Below are positions 8,059 to 16,167 of a stretch of 64,000 bases of DNA, in pieces (the first letter of the stretch is position 1; each line of letters opens with the position of its first letter). The notes under the pieces were generated by a model. That model was given only the letters and a program-made list of their open reading frames with translations. It did no database searches and was not told the origin of the DNA. The stretch is from Candidatus Heimdallarchaeota archaeon (GTDB lineage Archaea > Asgardarchaeota > Heimdallarchaeia > Heimdallarchaeales > Kariarchaeaceae). Both the position numbers and the translations under genes were made by a program. The stretch covers positions 1 to 64,000 of the forward strand of contig WAMJ01000033.1 in NCBI GenBank assembly GCA_015522385.1, written 5' to 3'.

Positions 8059-9294
8059 CTACACGTCTATCAGCTCGTTGTGGATCGCCTGCACTGCTTG
8101 AACCAACGAGCTTGAAGCTACTGTAAAGTGCAGAGCACTCTCCGATGCACCTGCGGATATCAGATCAATGTTTATCCCCTTCCTCGCCAGTGCACTGAAT
8201 GTCCTCATGGCAATCCCCTTCGTCCTTGACAGGGCATCACCGACGCATGCTATAAGCGCATGCCCCTTCTCGACCACGACTGAGTCTGTGAACTCACCAG
8301 ATCTCTCCACGATCGTTGAGTTTCTCAACTCGTCCATCTGCACAAGAAATGCAATACAGGTCTGTGAGGTGGCGATAGAGATGATGTTCACTCCTTCGTC
8401 TTCTATCAGCTTGGCATATCGATGGAAGACCCCTCTCTGATCTCCTCCCCTTGTGTTGAACAGCTTAATGATCGCTAGGTTGTCAATGTAGGAGATACTC
8501 TTGACAGATCCCGAAAGGTCGCTGGACTCCTTGATAACCGACACATCCTCCGGATTGTAGATGCTCCTAATGACTACCTGTATTCCAGAGAGTCTTGCGG
8601 GGAGGACAGCTCTATAGTGTAATATTTTTGCACCAAAGTGGGAGAGCTCCGCTGCCTCGCTGTAACTCAGGGTCTCTAACTTCATCGCCTGTTTGACAAT
8701 CTTCGGGTCCGCAGTCATGAATCCCGCCACATCCTTCCAGATGGTAAGTGATGTTGTACCTAAGATATGTGCAACTGCGGAGGCGGTGTAGTCAGTCCCT
8801 GATCTTCCGAAGAGAGTGACTTTCCCCTCCTTCGACTTGCCGTAGAATCCTGGTACGATAAGCACGGATCGGTGCGGTATACCCTCCAGCAGGGGTATCA
8901 TAAGCTCCTCAGAGGACTTCAGGTCAATTCTGGCCTGGGACGGGTTACCGTCAGTGAGCAAGAAGTCTTCGGGATAGACGATGTGTACGGACCTGTCGGG
9001 CAAGGTCTCTTGGAGAATGTCCCTGATGATGAAGACGACTAGCCGTTCCCCGAAGCTCAGAATAAGGTCTTTCAGTGATTTGGATAATTCCTCCGTATAG
9101 CTCACTCCGTAGAGAACCCTTCTCAATCTCTCGATCTGGGCGAGGAACTCGTTGTTCTTCCATAAATCGTTCGGACTGAGCTCATTGTGCCTCTCGACAA
9201 TCCTCTCGATGTACGTGGGGATAAGGTCCTCGTCGATTTTCCCTTCGTTCAGTATCTCTATCAGTAGATCTGTAGTTCCAGAAGTGGCCGACAC
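8059..9294 (-). CDS. Aspartate kinase, 5' end disrupted (canonical start not found)
   Basis: Aspartate kinase phosphorylates L-aspartate, the first step to lysine, threonine and methionine. From the GTG at 9294 the frame gives 411 residues beginning with the conserved VSATSGTTDLL, so this start is inside the domain: the catalytic HKFGGSV motif lies about 30 residues upstream in the same frame (9387-9367). Other features are GFYGKSKEGKVTLFGRSGTD (substrate and ATP loop) and two C-terminal ACT domains (for example SISYIDNLAIIKLF and HALIACVGDALSRTKGIAMR), which usually bind an amino-acid effector. The extended frame reaches a stop at about 9460 without any ATG, GTG or TTG; see the separate entry for 9295-9395. 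purD follows by 33 bases. Confidence 0.9.
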   Translation of the reverse strand: MSATSGTTDLLIEILNEGKIDEDLIPTYIERIVERHNELSPNDLWKNNEFLAQIERLRRVLYGVSYTEELSKSLKDLILSFGERLVVFIIRDILQETLPDRSVHIVYPEDFLLTDGNPSQARIDLKSSEELMIPLLEGIPHRSVLIVPGFYGKSKEGKVTLFGRSGTDYTASAVAHILGTTSLTIWKDVAGFMTADPKIVKQAMKLETLSYSEAAELSHFGAKILHYRAVLPARLSGIQVVIRSIYNPEDVSVIKESSDLSGSVKSISYIDNLAIIKLFNTRGGDQRGVFHRYAKLIEDEGVNIISIATSQTCIAFLVQMDELRNSTIVERSGEFTDSVVVEKGHALIACVGDALSRTKGIAMRTFSALARKGINIDLISAGASESALHFTVASSSLVQAVQAIHNELIDV

Positions 9295-9395
9295 GACCAG
9301 AACGGGGGTGGTATCTGAGTCTTTGACTATCTTCTGTATCCTGTGGAGTCCTCTAACACTTCCAGTGACAGATCCTCCGAACTTGTGTATTTCAT
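9295..9395 (-). other. Probable true N-terminus of aspartate kinase, out of frame with its ATG
   Basis: In the aspartate kinase frame this stretch encodes IHKFGGSVTGSVRGL and then IQKIVKDSDTTPVLV, the expected N-terminal strand, Lys-Phe-Gly-Gly loop and helix. The only good start, an ATG at 9395-9393, is one base out of frame: as written it reads MKYTSSEDLS and soon stops. One extra base, or two fewer in the tACACaag run just after it, would give MKY(T)KFGGS, a normal aspartate kinase start. This suggests an indel (real or assembly error) in the first codons, or use of a non-standard AUA start. Confidence 0.7.
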
Positions 9396-9497
9396 ATTCT
9401 CTTTTGTTGGTGTAGATAAATAAGGAAGCCTCCTTTAGATATATTTTCCAAGGAAGATTTTATGAACCTTTAGGAATTCCCTGTAGCCTATGGGCAA

Positions 9498-10445
9498 GTG
9501 AGGGTTCTTATATCGACAGGAGGTGGAGATCTCGTGAGGAGACCGAAACGTGAGGACTTCCCCTATTTTAACGGATCGGAATCTAGTATAGATATCGAGG
9601 ATCTTGTTCCCGGTTGCGCCAGACCTGACTGCATTCCGTCTCTCGACAACCCAAACTGGTTAGATTCACCAGAGGGCTATAGTAGCAATGAGGAAGTGAT
9701 TGCCCTTTTCTATGAAGACGATGTCTTCGCTGTGTCAAAGTTCGTCCTGAATGTTCACGAGATTGTCAACTTCGAGCATGAGGACGGCACCCCCCTTGCC
9801 ATCACGTATTGCCCGCTTTGTCAGACAGAGAAAGGTTATTTGAGACTGATCGAGGAGGAAGTGGTGGAACTGGGCGTTAGTGGGCTTCTCTGGAACAGTG
9901 CATTAGTTTTGTACGACCGGAAGAGCCTATCGCTTTTCTCACAAGCAATATCCAAGTGCATTCTCGGGAAGTACAACGGAGCCCGTCTTATCGAGTTCCC
10001 AGTCATCGATACAACTGTTGAGAAGCTCATGAATGAAATCGGTGGCATTATCCGTTTCCTCTCAAAGGACACTGGTTCCCGGAGGGCAAAGAACTACTCA
10101 TCGAATCCCTACGGGGACTACGAGAATACAGACACTGTTTACTTCCCACTCAAACACACCGACAATGCTTTACCAAAGAAAGAGCGTGTTTTTGTGCTTA
10201 GGGAGATGATTATTCCTCAGGATTCTATAACCTCCGATCCGTGCCCAGTCAAAGGATCAATATTCAGTGCCAAGGTAGCTGGTTTTCCTGTCTTCTTCAG
10301 GGGCAATCCTGTCCAATTCCTTGGCGGGTCACTACGGAAATTTGTTGCAGACAATTCCTTGGAATGGATCCCTGCTGACTACTGCTTCTACTTTACTGCC
10401 AGAGCTTACCATCCCAAATTTGGTATCTATCGACCTAGGTGTTGA
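9498..10445 (+). CDS. DUF3179 domain protein
   Basis: A 315-residue protein with the DUF3179 pattern: IPSLDNPNWL, then EEVIALFYEDDVFAVSKFVL, NVHEIVNFEHEDGTPLAI, and the signature TYCPLCQTEKGY, where the CPxC pair may bind a metal or form a disulfide. The second half has LLWNSALVLYDRKSLSLFSQ and, at the end, DYCFYFTARAYHPKFGIY, also typical. DUF3179 proteins are found in environmental bacteria and archaea; their activity is not established. The GTG at 9498 is chosen because the ATG at 9490 is followed by a stop. No signal peptide is visible. The 3' end overlaps upp, on the other strand, by 11 bases. Confidence 0.8.
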   Translation: MRVLISTGGGDLVRRPKREDFPYFNGSESSIDIEDLVPGCARPDCIPSLDNPNWLDSPEGYSSNEEVIALFYEDDVFAVSKFVLNVHEIVNFEHEDGTPLAITYCPLCQTEKGYLRLIEEEVVELGVSGLLWNSALVLYDRKSLSLFSQAISKCILGKYNGARLIEFPVIDTTVEKLMNEIGGIIRFLSKDTGSRRAKNYSSNPYGDYENTDTVYFPLKHTDNALPKKERVFVLREMIIPQDSITSDPCPVKGSIFSAKVAGFPVFFRGNPVQFLGGSLRKFVADNSLEWIPADYCFYFTARAYHPKFGIYRPRC

Positions 10446-11070
10446 ATGCCCGGTCGCCTGCATCTCCTAAACCCGGGACTATGTACCCCTTATCGTTCAG
10501 TTCCTCGTCAAGTGCTCCGATGTACACGCTGACATCGGGGTGACTTTTCTCCAACCTCTCCACACCAAATCTGGCTGCGAGAGCGCTGAGCACAATGACC
10601 TTCTTGGGTCCCATCTTCTTCACGTCATCAATAGCCTTAAGCATAGTAGATGCGCTGGCGAGCATCGGGTCTACGATGAACACAGTCCTGCCTGAGCAGT
10701 CAGGAAGCTTGGAGTATGTAGTGATGATCTCAAAGTCTCTCCCTTCCTGCTCGGTCATCCTTCCCCTAGATGCAGATAGAAATCCCACCGAGGCTTCTGG
10801 AAGTACGGATAATACACCATCCGTCATAGGTAGGGCTGCACGTAGAATTCCTATGATGACGAGTTCGTCTTCAATATCTAAGTATTGCGCAGGAGCCAAA
10901 GGTGTTTCAACTGTTTTTTCGATGGATCCTAGCTCCTGAAGGCTCTCTATGGCGATGTACTCTCCCAGTTTTGTTAGGTTCCGCCTGAAAACTTCGGACT
11001 CTGTATTTTTGTCCCTGAGCCTTGCTACAAGTCTTGAGATGTGGAGATTTGTCTGAAGATCTTTGTGCAT
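10435..11070 (-). CDS. upp: Uracil phosphoribosyltransferase
   Basis: Pyrimidine salvage: converts uracil and PRPP to UMP. The 211-residue length fits. Features are the N-terminal LRDKNTESEVFRRNL, the GILRAALPMTDGVLSVLP segment, the PRPP-binding loop VFIVDPMLASASTM, and the C-terminal uracil-binding GYIVPGLGDAGDRAFNT, which is diagnostic for UPRTase. It lies 45 bases downstream of glutamine synthetase on the same strand and may be read from it. Its 3' end overlaps the DUF3179 gene by 11 bases in convergent orientation. Confidence 0.96.
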   Translation of the reverse strand: MHKDLQTNLHISRLVARLRDKNTESEVFRRNLTKLGEYIAIESLQELGSIEKTVETPLAPAQYLDIEDELVIIGILRAALPMTDGVLSVLPEASVGFLSASRGRMTEQEGRDFEIITTYSKLPDCSGRTVFIVDPMLASASTMLKAIDDVKKMGPKKVIVLSALAARFGVERLEKSHPDVSVYIGALDEELNDKGYIVPGLGDAGDRAFNT

Positions 11071-11115
11071 TTATTCCTCTATCAGGGTTGATTTCAAAAG
11101 CCTTGTCCTATCGAT

Positions 11116-13200
11116 TCAATATCTGTGAAGGATGTCAATATAGGTGGGGTAGGGCCATAGATCCGATGGTAGGTTCCGCTCGAAGTATGCAACGAGTGGT
11201 CTGAGTTCCTCAATTGCAGGTCTGATTTCACTCACTCCTCTCCTTGCAATCACAACGTCGTCCTCCTCTGATTTAATATCAGTGACGAGTTCCCGCAATT
11301 CCGTGAGCTTAATGTATAACTCCTCGAACATTTCGGCATGGTTGCCCTTTATCTTGTCGAATGACGCCAAACCGCTCACCTCTGAGATTCCAATGATCTG
11401 GAAATATTCGAGGATTGCGGGGACAATCTCTGAATCTAGCATATTAAGGAGGGTATTGCCTTCTATTAAGATAAGTGTTCCAAGGTGGTGGATGTCGACG
11501 TTATATCGAGCGATAAGTTCTTTCTTGGAGAACACTTCCATTTTTTCGAAGAGTTTTATCGAATCTTTCTTGACCAGTTGCTGGAGGGCATCGAATGAAG
11601 TTCGTAAGTTTGGTAGCCCCCGTTTTTCTGCCTCAACTACCCAATCCTGCGAGTAATTGTCACCGTTGAACACTATGTTTTTAGACTTGGAGTAGAGCTC
11701 CTTGATCACTTCTAGTATAGCAACATTCTTCTCCATCGTCTTTATCTTCTTCTTCAGTAGTTTGGTGACCTCTGTGATTGATGAGGACACAATTGTGTTC
11801 AGAATCAAATTCGGTATGGACAGTGACTGTGAGGATCCTACTGCTCTGAACTCGAACTTATTACCCGTAAAGGCAAACGGGCTGGTTCTGTTCCTGTCTG
11901 TATTCCCGATGAGTAGGTCAGGTAGCTCGTGGAGGTCGATTTCCATGGATTTATCAAGGCTCTCCCAGTCGTTGTAGTCACCTGATTCAATCCTGTCGAG
12001 TATATCGGTGATGGTTGAGCCTAGGAAGACTGAGACAATTGCAGGCGGGGCCTCGTTTGCGCCCAGCCGGAAATCATTCCCTGGTGCGGCTATTGCAGCC
12101 CTCAGTAGGTGTCCGTTCTTCATGATGGCGTTCAGTACTACGGATATGAAGAGCATGAACCGAAGCTGGGAGTCATAATCATCGCCGGGGTCGAATAGGT
12201 TAATCCCCTCAACTGTCTGTATTGACCAGTTGTTGTGCTTACCGCTTCCATTTATCCCTTTGAATGGTTTCTCATGGAAGAGAACTTCAAGTCCGTGACT
12301 GCGAGCAATGTCTGGCATTATTTCCATGAGAAGGTGGTTGTGGTCTGTCCCTAGGTTCGTATCCTCATATATGGGTGCGATCTCGTACTGCCTTGGTGCA
12401 ACCTCGTTATGTCTTGTAGTCAGAGGTATTCCAAGACTGTATGCCTTCTCCTCAAGATCCCTCATGAATGTGATGACCCTAGAGGGGATGGTACCGAAGT
12501 AGTGATCCTCGAGCTTCTGCCCCCTAGGAGACTCTCCTCCAATGAGTGTCCTGCCAGTGAGAATAAGGTCAGGCCTTTGCAAGTAGTAGTCGCGGTCTAT
12601 CAGGAAGAATTCCTGCTCTGGACCAAGATTACTTATCACTCTTTCTGTCTTAATGCCTATGAGATCCAAGAGTTTCCTCGTCTCCCGATCGAGGGTCTTC
12701 ATGGATCTTAGTAGTGGTGTCTTGGTATCCAATGCCTCTCCCGAGTATGAGATGAAAACACTTGGTATGAATAGTGTGCCGCCATTTTCCCCGCTGATGA
12801 CGAAGACTGGTGAGGTTGAGTCCCAAGCCGTGTATCCCCTGGCCTCGAAGGTGGTTCTGATCCCCCCAGAGGGAAAGGAGCTCGCGTCAGGCTCTGCCTG
12901 AACAAGCTGGGACGCGCTGAACCTCTCAAAAACACCGCCATTATCATGGATACTTAGGAACGAGTCGTGCTTCTCGGCTGTTCCCCTGCTCAGGGGGTGG
13001 AACCAGTGTGCGAAGTGGGTAACTCCCTGATCGAGTGCCCACTCTTTTATGGCGTGAGCTACAGCCTCTGCAATACTGGTATCTAGGTTCTCCCCGTGTT
13101 GTATTGTTCTCTTCAGTTTCTCAAAAACCTTTCCCGGGAGTTTCTCCCTCATCACATCAAGGTTGAATGTGTTCTTCGCAAAAGTTTTCCGAATTTGCAT
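11116..13200 (-). CDS. glnN: Glutamine synthetase type III
   Basis: ATP-dependent synthesis of glutamine from glutamate and ammonia. At 694 residues it is the large type III form (GlnN, about 700), not the 440-residue type I usual in archaea. The N-terminal block HFAHWFHPLSRGTAEKHDSF and SFPSGGIRTTFEARGYTAWD are specific to type III. The catalytic part has GPEQEFFLIDRDYY, HNEVAPRQYEIAPI, KGINGSGKHNNWS and the signature LGANEAPPAIVSVFLG. The C-terminal helical part (from about residue 560) is also type III specific. The absence of PII-type genes nearby leaves regulation open. A TATA-like box lies 26-40 bases upstream of the ATG. Confidence 0.97.
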   Translation of the reverse strand: MQIRKTFAKNTFNLDVMREKLPGKVFEKLKRTIQHGENLDTSIAEAVAHAIKEWALDQGVTHFAHWFHPLSRGTAEKHDSFLSIHDNGGVFERFSASQLVQAEPDASSFPSGGIRTTFEARGYTAWDSTSPVFVISGENGGTLFIPSVFISYSGEALDTKTPLLRSMKTLDRETRKLLDLIGIKTERVISNLGPEQEFFLIDRDYYLQRPDLILTGRTLIGGESPRGQKLEDHYFGTIPSRVITFMRDLEEKAYSLGIPLTTRHNEVAPRQYEIAPIYEDTNLGTDHNHLLMEIMPDIARSHGLEVLFHEKPFKGINGSGKHNNWSIQTVEGINLFDPGDDYDSQLRFMLFISVVLNAIMKNGHLLRAAIAAPGNDFRLGANEAPPAIVSVFLGSTITDILDRIESGDYNDWESLDKSMEIDLHELPDLLIGNTDRNRTSPFAFTGNKFEFRAVGSSQSLSIPNLILNTIVSSSITEVTKLLKKKIKTMEKNVAILEVIKELYSKSKNIVFNGDNYSQDWVVEAEKRGLPNLRTSFDALQQLVKKDSIKLFEKMEVFSKKELIARYNVDIHHLGTLILIEGNTLLNMLDSEIVPAILEYFQIIGISEVSGLASFDKIKGNHAEMFEELYIKLTELRELVTDIKSEEDDVVIARRGVSEIRPAIEELRPLVAYFERNLPSDLWPYPTYIDILHRY

Positions 13201-13225
13201 GTGAATAATTGTGAAAAGTAAGATA

Positions 13226-13240
13226 ATTATTTAAATATTT
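13226..13240 (-). promoter_or_regulatory. Putative promoter of glnN
   Basis: Read on the minus strand, the stretch aaatatttaaataat is a strong TATA-like box 26-40 bases before the glnN ATG at 13200. This spacing implies a leader of only a few bases. No clear inverted repeat for a nitrogen regulator was seen around it. Confidence 0.5.
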
Positions 13241-13451
13241 CCAAATCTCAGCTTGTCATCGGATTTGTTATGTTTTTCCACCTCGTGAGTTTCTCAAAAA
13301 TGGGGCTTTGGTTATTGTTTTTTCTCTAGATCATCTCGCTCTGAGTTTCCTTCTCTTTCCATATTTGATTAATTATACCATGGTTTCAATCTTCTTGGAG
13401 AAATTAGGTATCACCTATCATCCCTCTCGATAGTAATATGACCTTTACCGA

Positions 13452-13482
13452 GATATTATATAGTAGTGTTTTGATACCACTA
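13452..13482 (+). promoter_or_regulatory. Promoter and operator-like repeat before the GTP cyclohydrolase II gene
   Basis: The box gatattatatag (13452-13463) lies 22-33 bases before the GTG at 13485, so the transcript is probably leaderless. Directly after it is an inverted repeat TAGTG-9 bases-CACTA (13464-13482) spanning the region between TATA box and transcript start, where a bound regulator would block initiation. A second pair, GGTATCA (13407-13413) and TGATACC (13472-13478), flanks the same promoter. Confidence 0.45.
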
Positions 13483-13484
13483 AT

Positions 13485-14183
13485 GTGAATACAAAAACAG
13501 AACAGCTAGCAGTTCCCGTTTCCTACTACGAACTTGTTGACTGGGGAAGGAACCATGTGTGTGATCACGCTGCTGGTGTCTACTGTGTAAAGGTTGTCTC
13601 TGCTGCTAGGCTTCCTAGCAGGTTTGGCCTTTTTACAGCTATTGCCTTTGACCATAACCTCGATGACAAAGAGCACGCTGCCTTTGTTAAGGGGGACGTT
13701 GTAGGTAAGGAGAATGTGCTACTTAGACTGCACTCAGAGTGCCTCACTGGTGATGCTATTGGTAGTCTGAAGTGTGACTGCCGCGATCAGCTTGAGGGTG
13801 CTCTCACTACCATCGAGAAAGAGGGTGAGGGCGTTGTCCTCTACCTCCGGCAGGAGGGAAGGGGTATAGGTCTGACCAATAAGCTAAGGGCATACTCCTT
13901 GCAGGATCGTGGTCTGAATACTGTTGAGGCGAACCGGGCTTTGGGCTTCCGCGATGATGAACGGGATTACAAGCTTGCGGCACAGATGATTAAAGCCTTG
14001 GGGATCAAATCGATCCGATTGTTGACCAACAATCCCAAGAAGATCAGCCAACTCAAGGAGTACGGGATCAATGTGGTCGAGAGGGTGGAGCATGCTTACA
14101 AGTCTAATGATTACAACAGGGGATACCTTCAGACCAAGAAGGATGTGAGCGGTCATCTTATAGGTGACAATATTTTTGACTAG
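13485..14183 (+). CDS. ribA: GTP cyclohydrolase II
   Basis: Opens the imidazole ring of GTP to give the first riboflavin intermediate. The 232-residue protein has an N-terminal extension of about 45 residues before the core. The zinc cysteines lie in SECLTGDAIGSLKCDCRDQ, the catalytic and GTP-binding segment is YLRQEGRGIGLTNKL, and the C-terminal part has LLTNNPKKISQLKEYGI. The GTG at 13485 is used because the overlapping ATG at 13483 stops at once. It is not fused to DHBP synthase (RibB). Many archaea use a GTP cyclohydrolase III instead, so a bacterial-type RibA suggests old transfer. No other riboflavin gene is in the window. Confidence 0.95.
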   Translation: MNTKTEQLAVPVSYYELVDWGRNHVCDHAAGVYCVKVVSAARLPSRFGLFTAIAFDHNLDDKEHAAFVKGDVVGKENVLLRLHSECLTGDAIGSLKCDCRDQLEGALTTIEKEGEGVVLYLRQEGRGIGLTNKLRAYSLQDRGLNTVEANRALGFRDDERDYKLAAQMIKALGIKSIRLLTNNPKKISQLKEYGINVVERVEHAYKSNDYNRGYLQTKKDVSGHLIGDNIFD

Positions 14184-14198
14184 AGTATGCATAAACCT

Positions 14199-16097
14199 TC
14201 ATTCTATTCCAGTAGATGAAGTGAACAGGTAGCATTTCGCGTCTTCTGATTTGGGGAGTGAAAGGAGGAAAGTTGTTCCTCTGTCAATTTCAGAGTGAAC
14301 TGTGATCTGTCCTCCAAGCCTACTAACAATACTCTGTACGGTGACCAGTCCTAACCCTCGGCTTTCATTCTTCGAGGTCTTGGTCGAGAAGAATGGTTGG
14401 AAGATCTCCTTCTTGTCCTTCTCACTTATTCCAGATCCATTGTCACTCACCGACACGAGAACACATTGCGCGTCCTCGACAAAGGAGACCTCTATCCACC
14501 TCTCCCCTTCCCTGTCCTGCAGAGCATCGATTGAGTTGGTCAGTAGATTCAGGAACACCTGAAACAGATCATTGAAACTTGCTGCAACCATCGGGAAGCC
14601 TTCCTTCTCGCTCACAATGAGCGATATATCTCCAAGCCGTGGGGTTATGAGCTTCCTCAGCTCTGACATGACCACACCCAAGTCTGTGCCCTTCACATCC
14701 TCTTTTTCACCTGCAGACAAACCCTGCAGACGAGAGATCAGTTGTTTTCCCCTGAGATTGGCAGCCTCTATCTGGTTTATGAAGCTCATGACTTGATCGG
14801 GGAGTTCGGGGAACTCTGTTTTCAGGAGCTCAATATAGCCCAATGCGTTGGTCAAGACATTATTGAAGTCATGGCTCAATCCCGAGGCGAGCAGACCCAA
14901 TGTGTCTAGCTTATTCCTAATCTCCAGCTCAGATTGTAGCTTGACCTTCTCAGTCACGTCCTCAAGGAGAACGAAGTACTCAACTTCCTCAGTTTTGACA
15001 AAGACAATTGTAAAATCACAGATTGGTCTGTTCGAGGTAATGAGAGTGATCTGGTTCATATTGAGAACGAGGTTTTCCTCTGTCAGAGCCCGAACCATAT
15101 CTTGGATTTCCTCGGAAAGAATGTCGATAAAGCTACTCTCTTCCCAGTCGATTTCATGGTCGTCAAAGAACTTGAGAGCTACCCTGTTCAGCGCCTTCAC
15201 TCTGAAATTATCGTCAAGAATTAACTCGATGAATGGTGAGTTCAAGAAAACTCTCCTGAACCTTCTCTCGCTAAATACTATTTCCTGCTGATATTGTTTT
15301 CTCTTGGTGATGTCTCGGAAGAGTATTTGTGCCATGATTCTGCCTTGGTAGTATGTGGTAGTTCCCATGACCTCAACATCAATCTCTGTCCCATCCAATC
15401 TGAGGAACTTCTCCTCGATTAGCTCGATGTCTGTGTTGTTTTCCATTAGGCTTTGTGCCCTCTTTTTAACAATTTCTTGATAATCCTTAGGTATAAAGGT
15501 GAGAATGTTCTTACCAACAAGTTGATCGGGTGACTGCGCACCTAGCATCTCCATTGCTGTACGATTGATATACACAAGTGTACTTCCGTCGTGTATAGCA
15601 ACGCCGAATGGTGTAAGATCGAGCATCTTGAGGTAATGAACCTCTCGCTCCAGGAGCTTCATCTGCGTGGTCACGCTCTCTGTAATGTTTTGGAGTACCA
15701 CGAGGGATGTACTCCCCTTGATCGGAAAGTTCCTGAAATCGAAGGTCAGTCTCGTCTTCCCAAGATTTCCAAGTAGTAATCGAATTCTGCACTTGAAGAG
15801 CTTCCCTGCCTTCAAAGCCTCAAGAAATGTGAAGTACTGCTCTTTGTCCTCTTCGTGAACTAGCTTGAGAAAGCTGAAGAGGTCGAGGTAGCTGTTCTTG
15901 ATCTCAAACTTGAAAAGGTCTATGTACTTAGATTCTTGGAATATCAGTTTTCCCGTGTCACTGTCTGCCAGACAAAGAGCGACGTTCAGTGAGGTAATAA
16001 ACTGGTTCAGCTCTGCTCTAACATTTTCATCCATCTCGCGAAGATTTGTTGACAAAAGCTTGAAGAACTTGTCTACATCATAAATCTCCGCAGGCAT
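14199..16097 (-). CDS. PAS-domain sensor histidine kinase
   Basis: A 632-residue soluble histidine kinase with no membrane segment. About three PAS-like regions are visible: residues about 30-130, 150-260 (TPFGVAIHDGSTLVYINRTA) and 270-385 (FLNSPFIELILDDNFRVKAL). The dimerisation domain carries the phospho-accepting histidine in GLSHDFNNVLTNALGYI (about residue 406). The ATPase domain has the N box NLLTNSIDAL, the G1 box VSDNGSGIS and the G2 box RGLGLVTVQS. The HDFNN version of the H box is of the NtrB-like kind. No response regulator is adjacent, so the partner is unknown. The start is 70 bases from the divergent GTPase gene. Confidence 0.93.
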   Translation of the reverse strand: MPAEIYDVDKFFKLLSTNLREMDENVRAELNQFITSLNVALCLADSDTGKLIFQESKYIDLFKFEIKNSYLDLFSFLKLVHEEDKEQYFTFLEALKAGKLFKCRIRLLLGNLGKTRLTFDFRNFPIKGSTSLVVLQNITESVTTQMKLLEREVHYLKMLDLTPFGVAIHDGSTLVYINRTAMEMLGAQSPDQLVGKNILTFIPKDYQEIVKKRAQSLMENNTDIELIEEKFLRLDGTEIDVEVMGTTTYYQGRIMAQILFRDITKRKQYQQEIVFSERRFRRVFLNSPFIELILDDNFRVKALNRVALKFFDDHEIDWEESSFIDILSEEIQDMVRALTEENLVLNMNQITLITSNRPICDFTIVFVKTEEVEYFVLLEDVTEKVKLQSELEIRNKLDTLGLLASGLSHDFNNVLTNALGYIELLKTEFPELPDQVMSFINQIEAANLRGKQLISRLQGLSAGEKEDVKGTDLGVVMSELRKLITPRLGDISLIVSEKEGFPMVAASFNDLFQVFLNLLTNSIDALQDREGERWIEVSFVEDAQCVLVSVSDNGSGISEKDKKEIFQPFFSTKTSKNESRGLGLVTVQSIVSRLGGQITVHSEIDRGTTFLLSLPKSEDAKCYLFTSSTGIE

Positions 16098-16167
16098 TAA
16101 TATTGCAATTGTACCATCTTACAAATACTTTCTCCCTTCATGATCTGAAATTTCCTACTTTTGAGGG

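Noticed and set aside
9490..9501. ATG as start of the DUF3179 gene
   Set aside because: It is in another frame and followed by a stop after two codons; the GTG at 9498 fits the protein.
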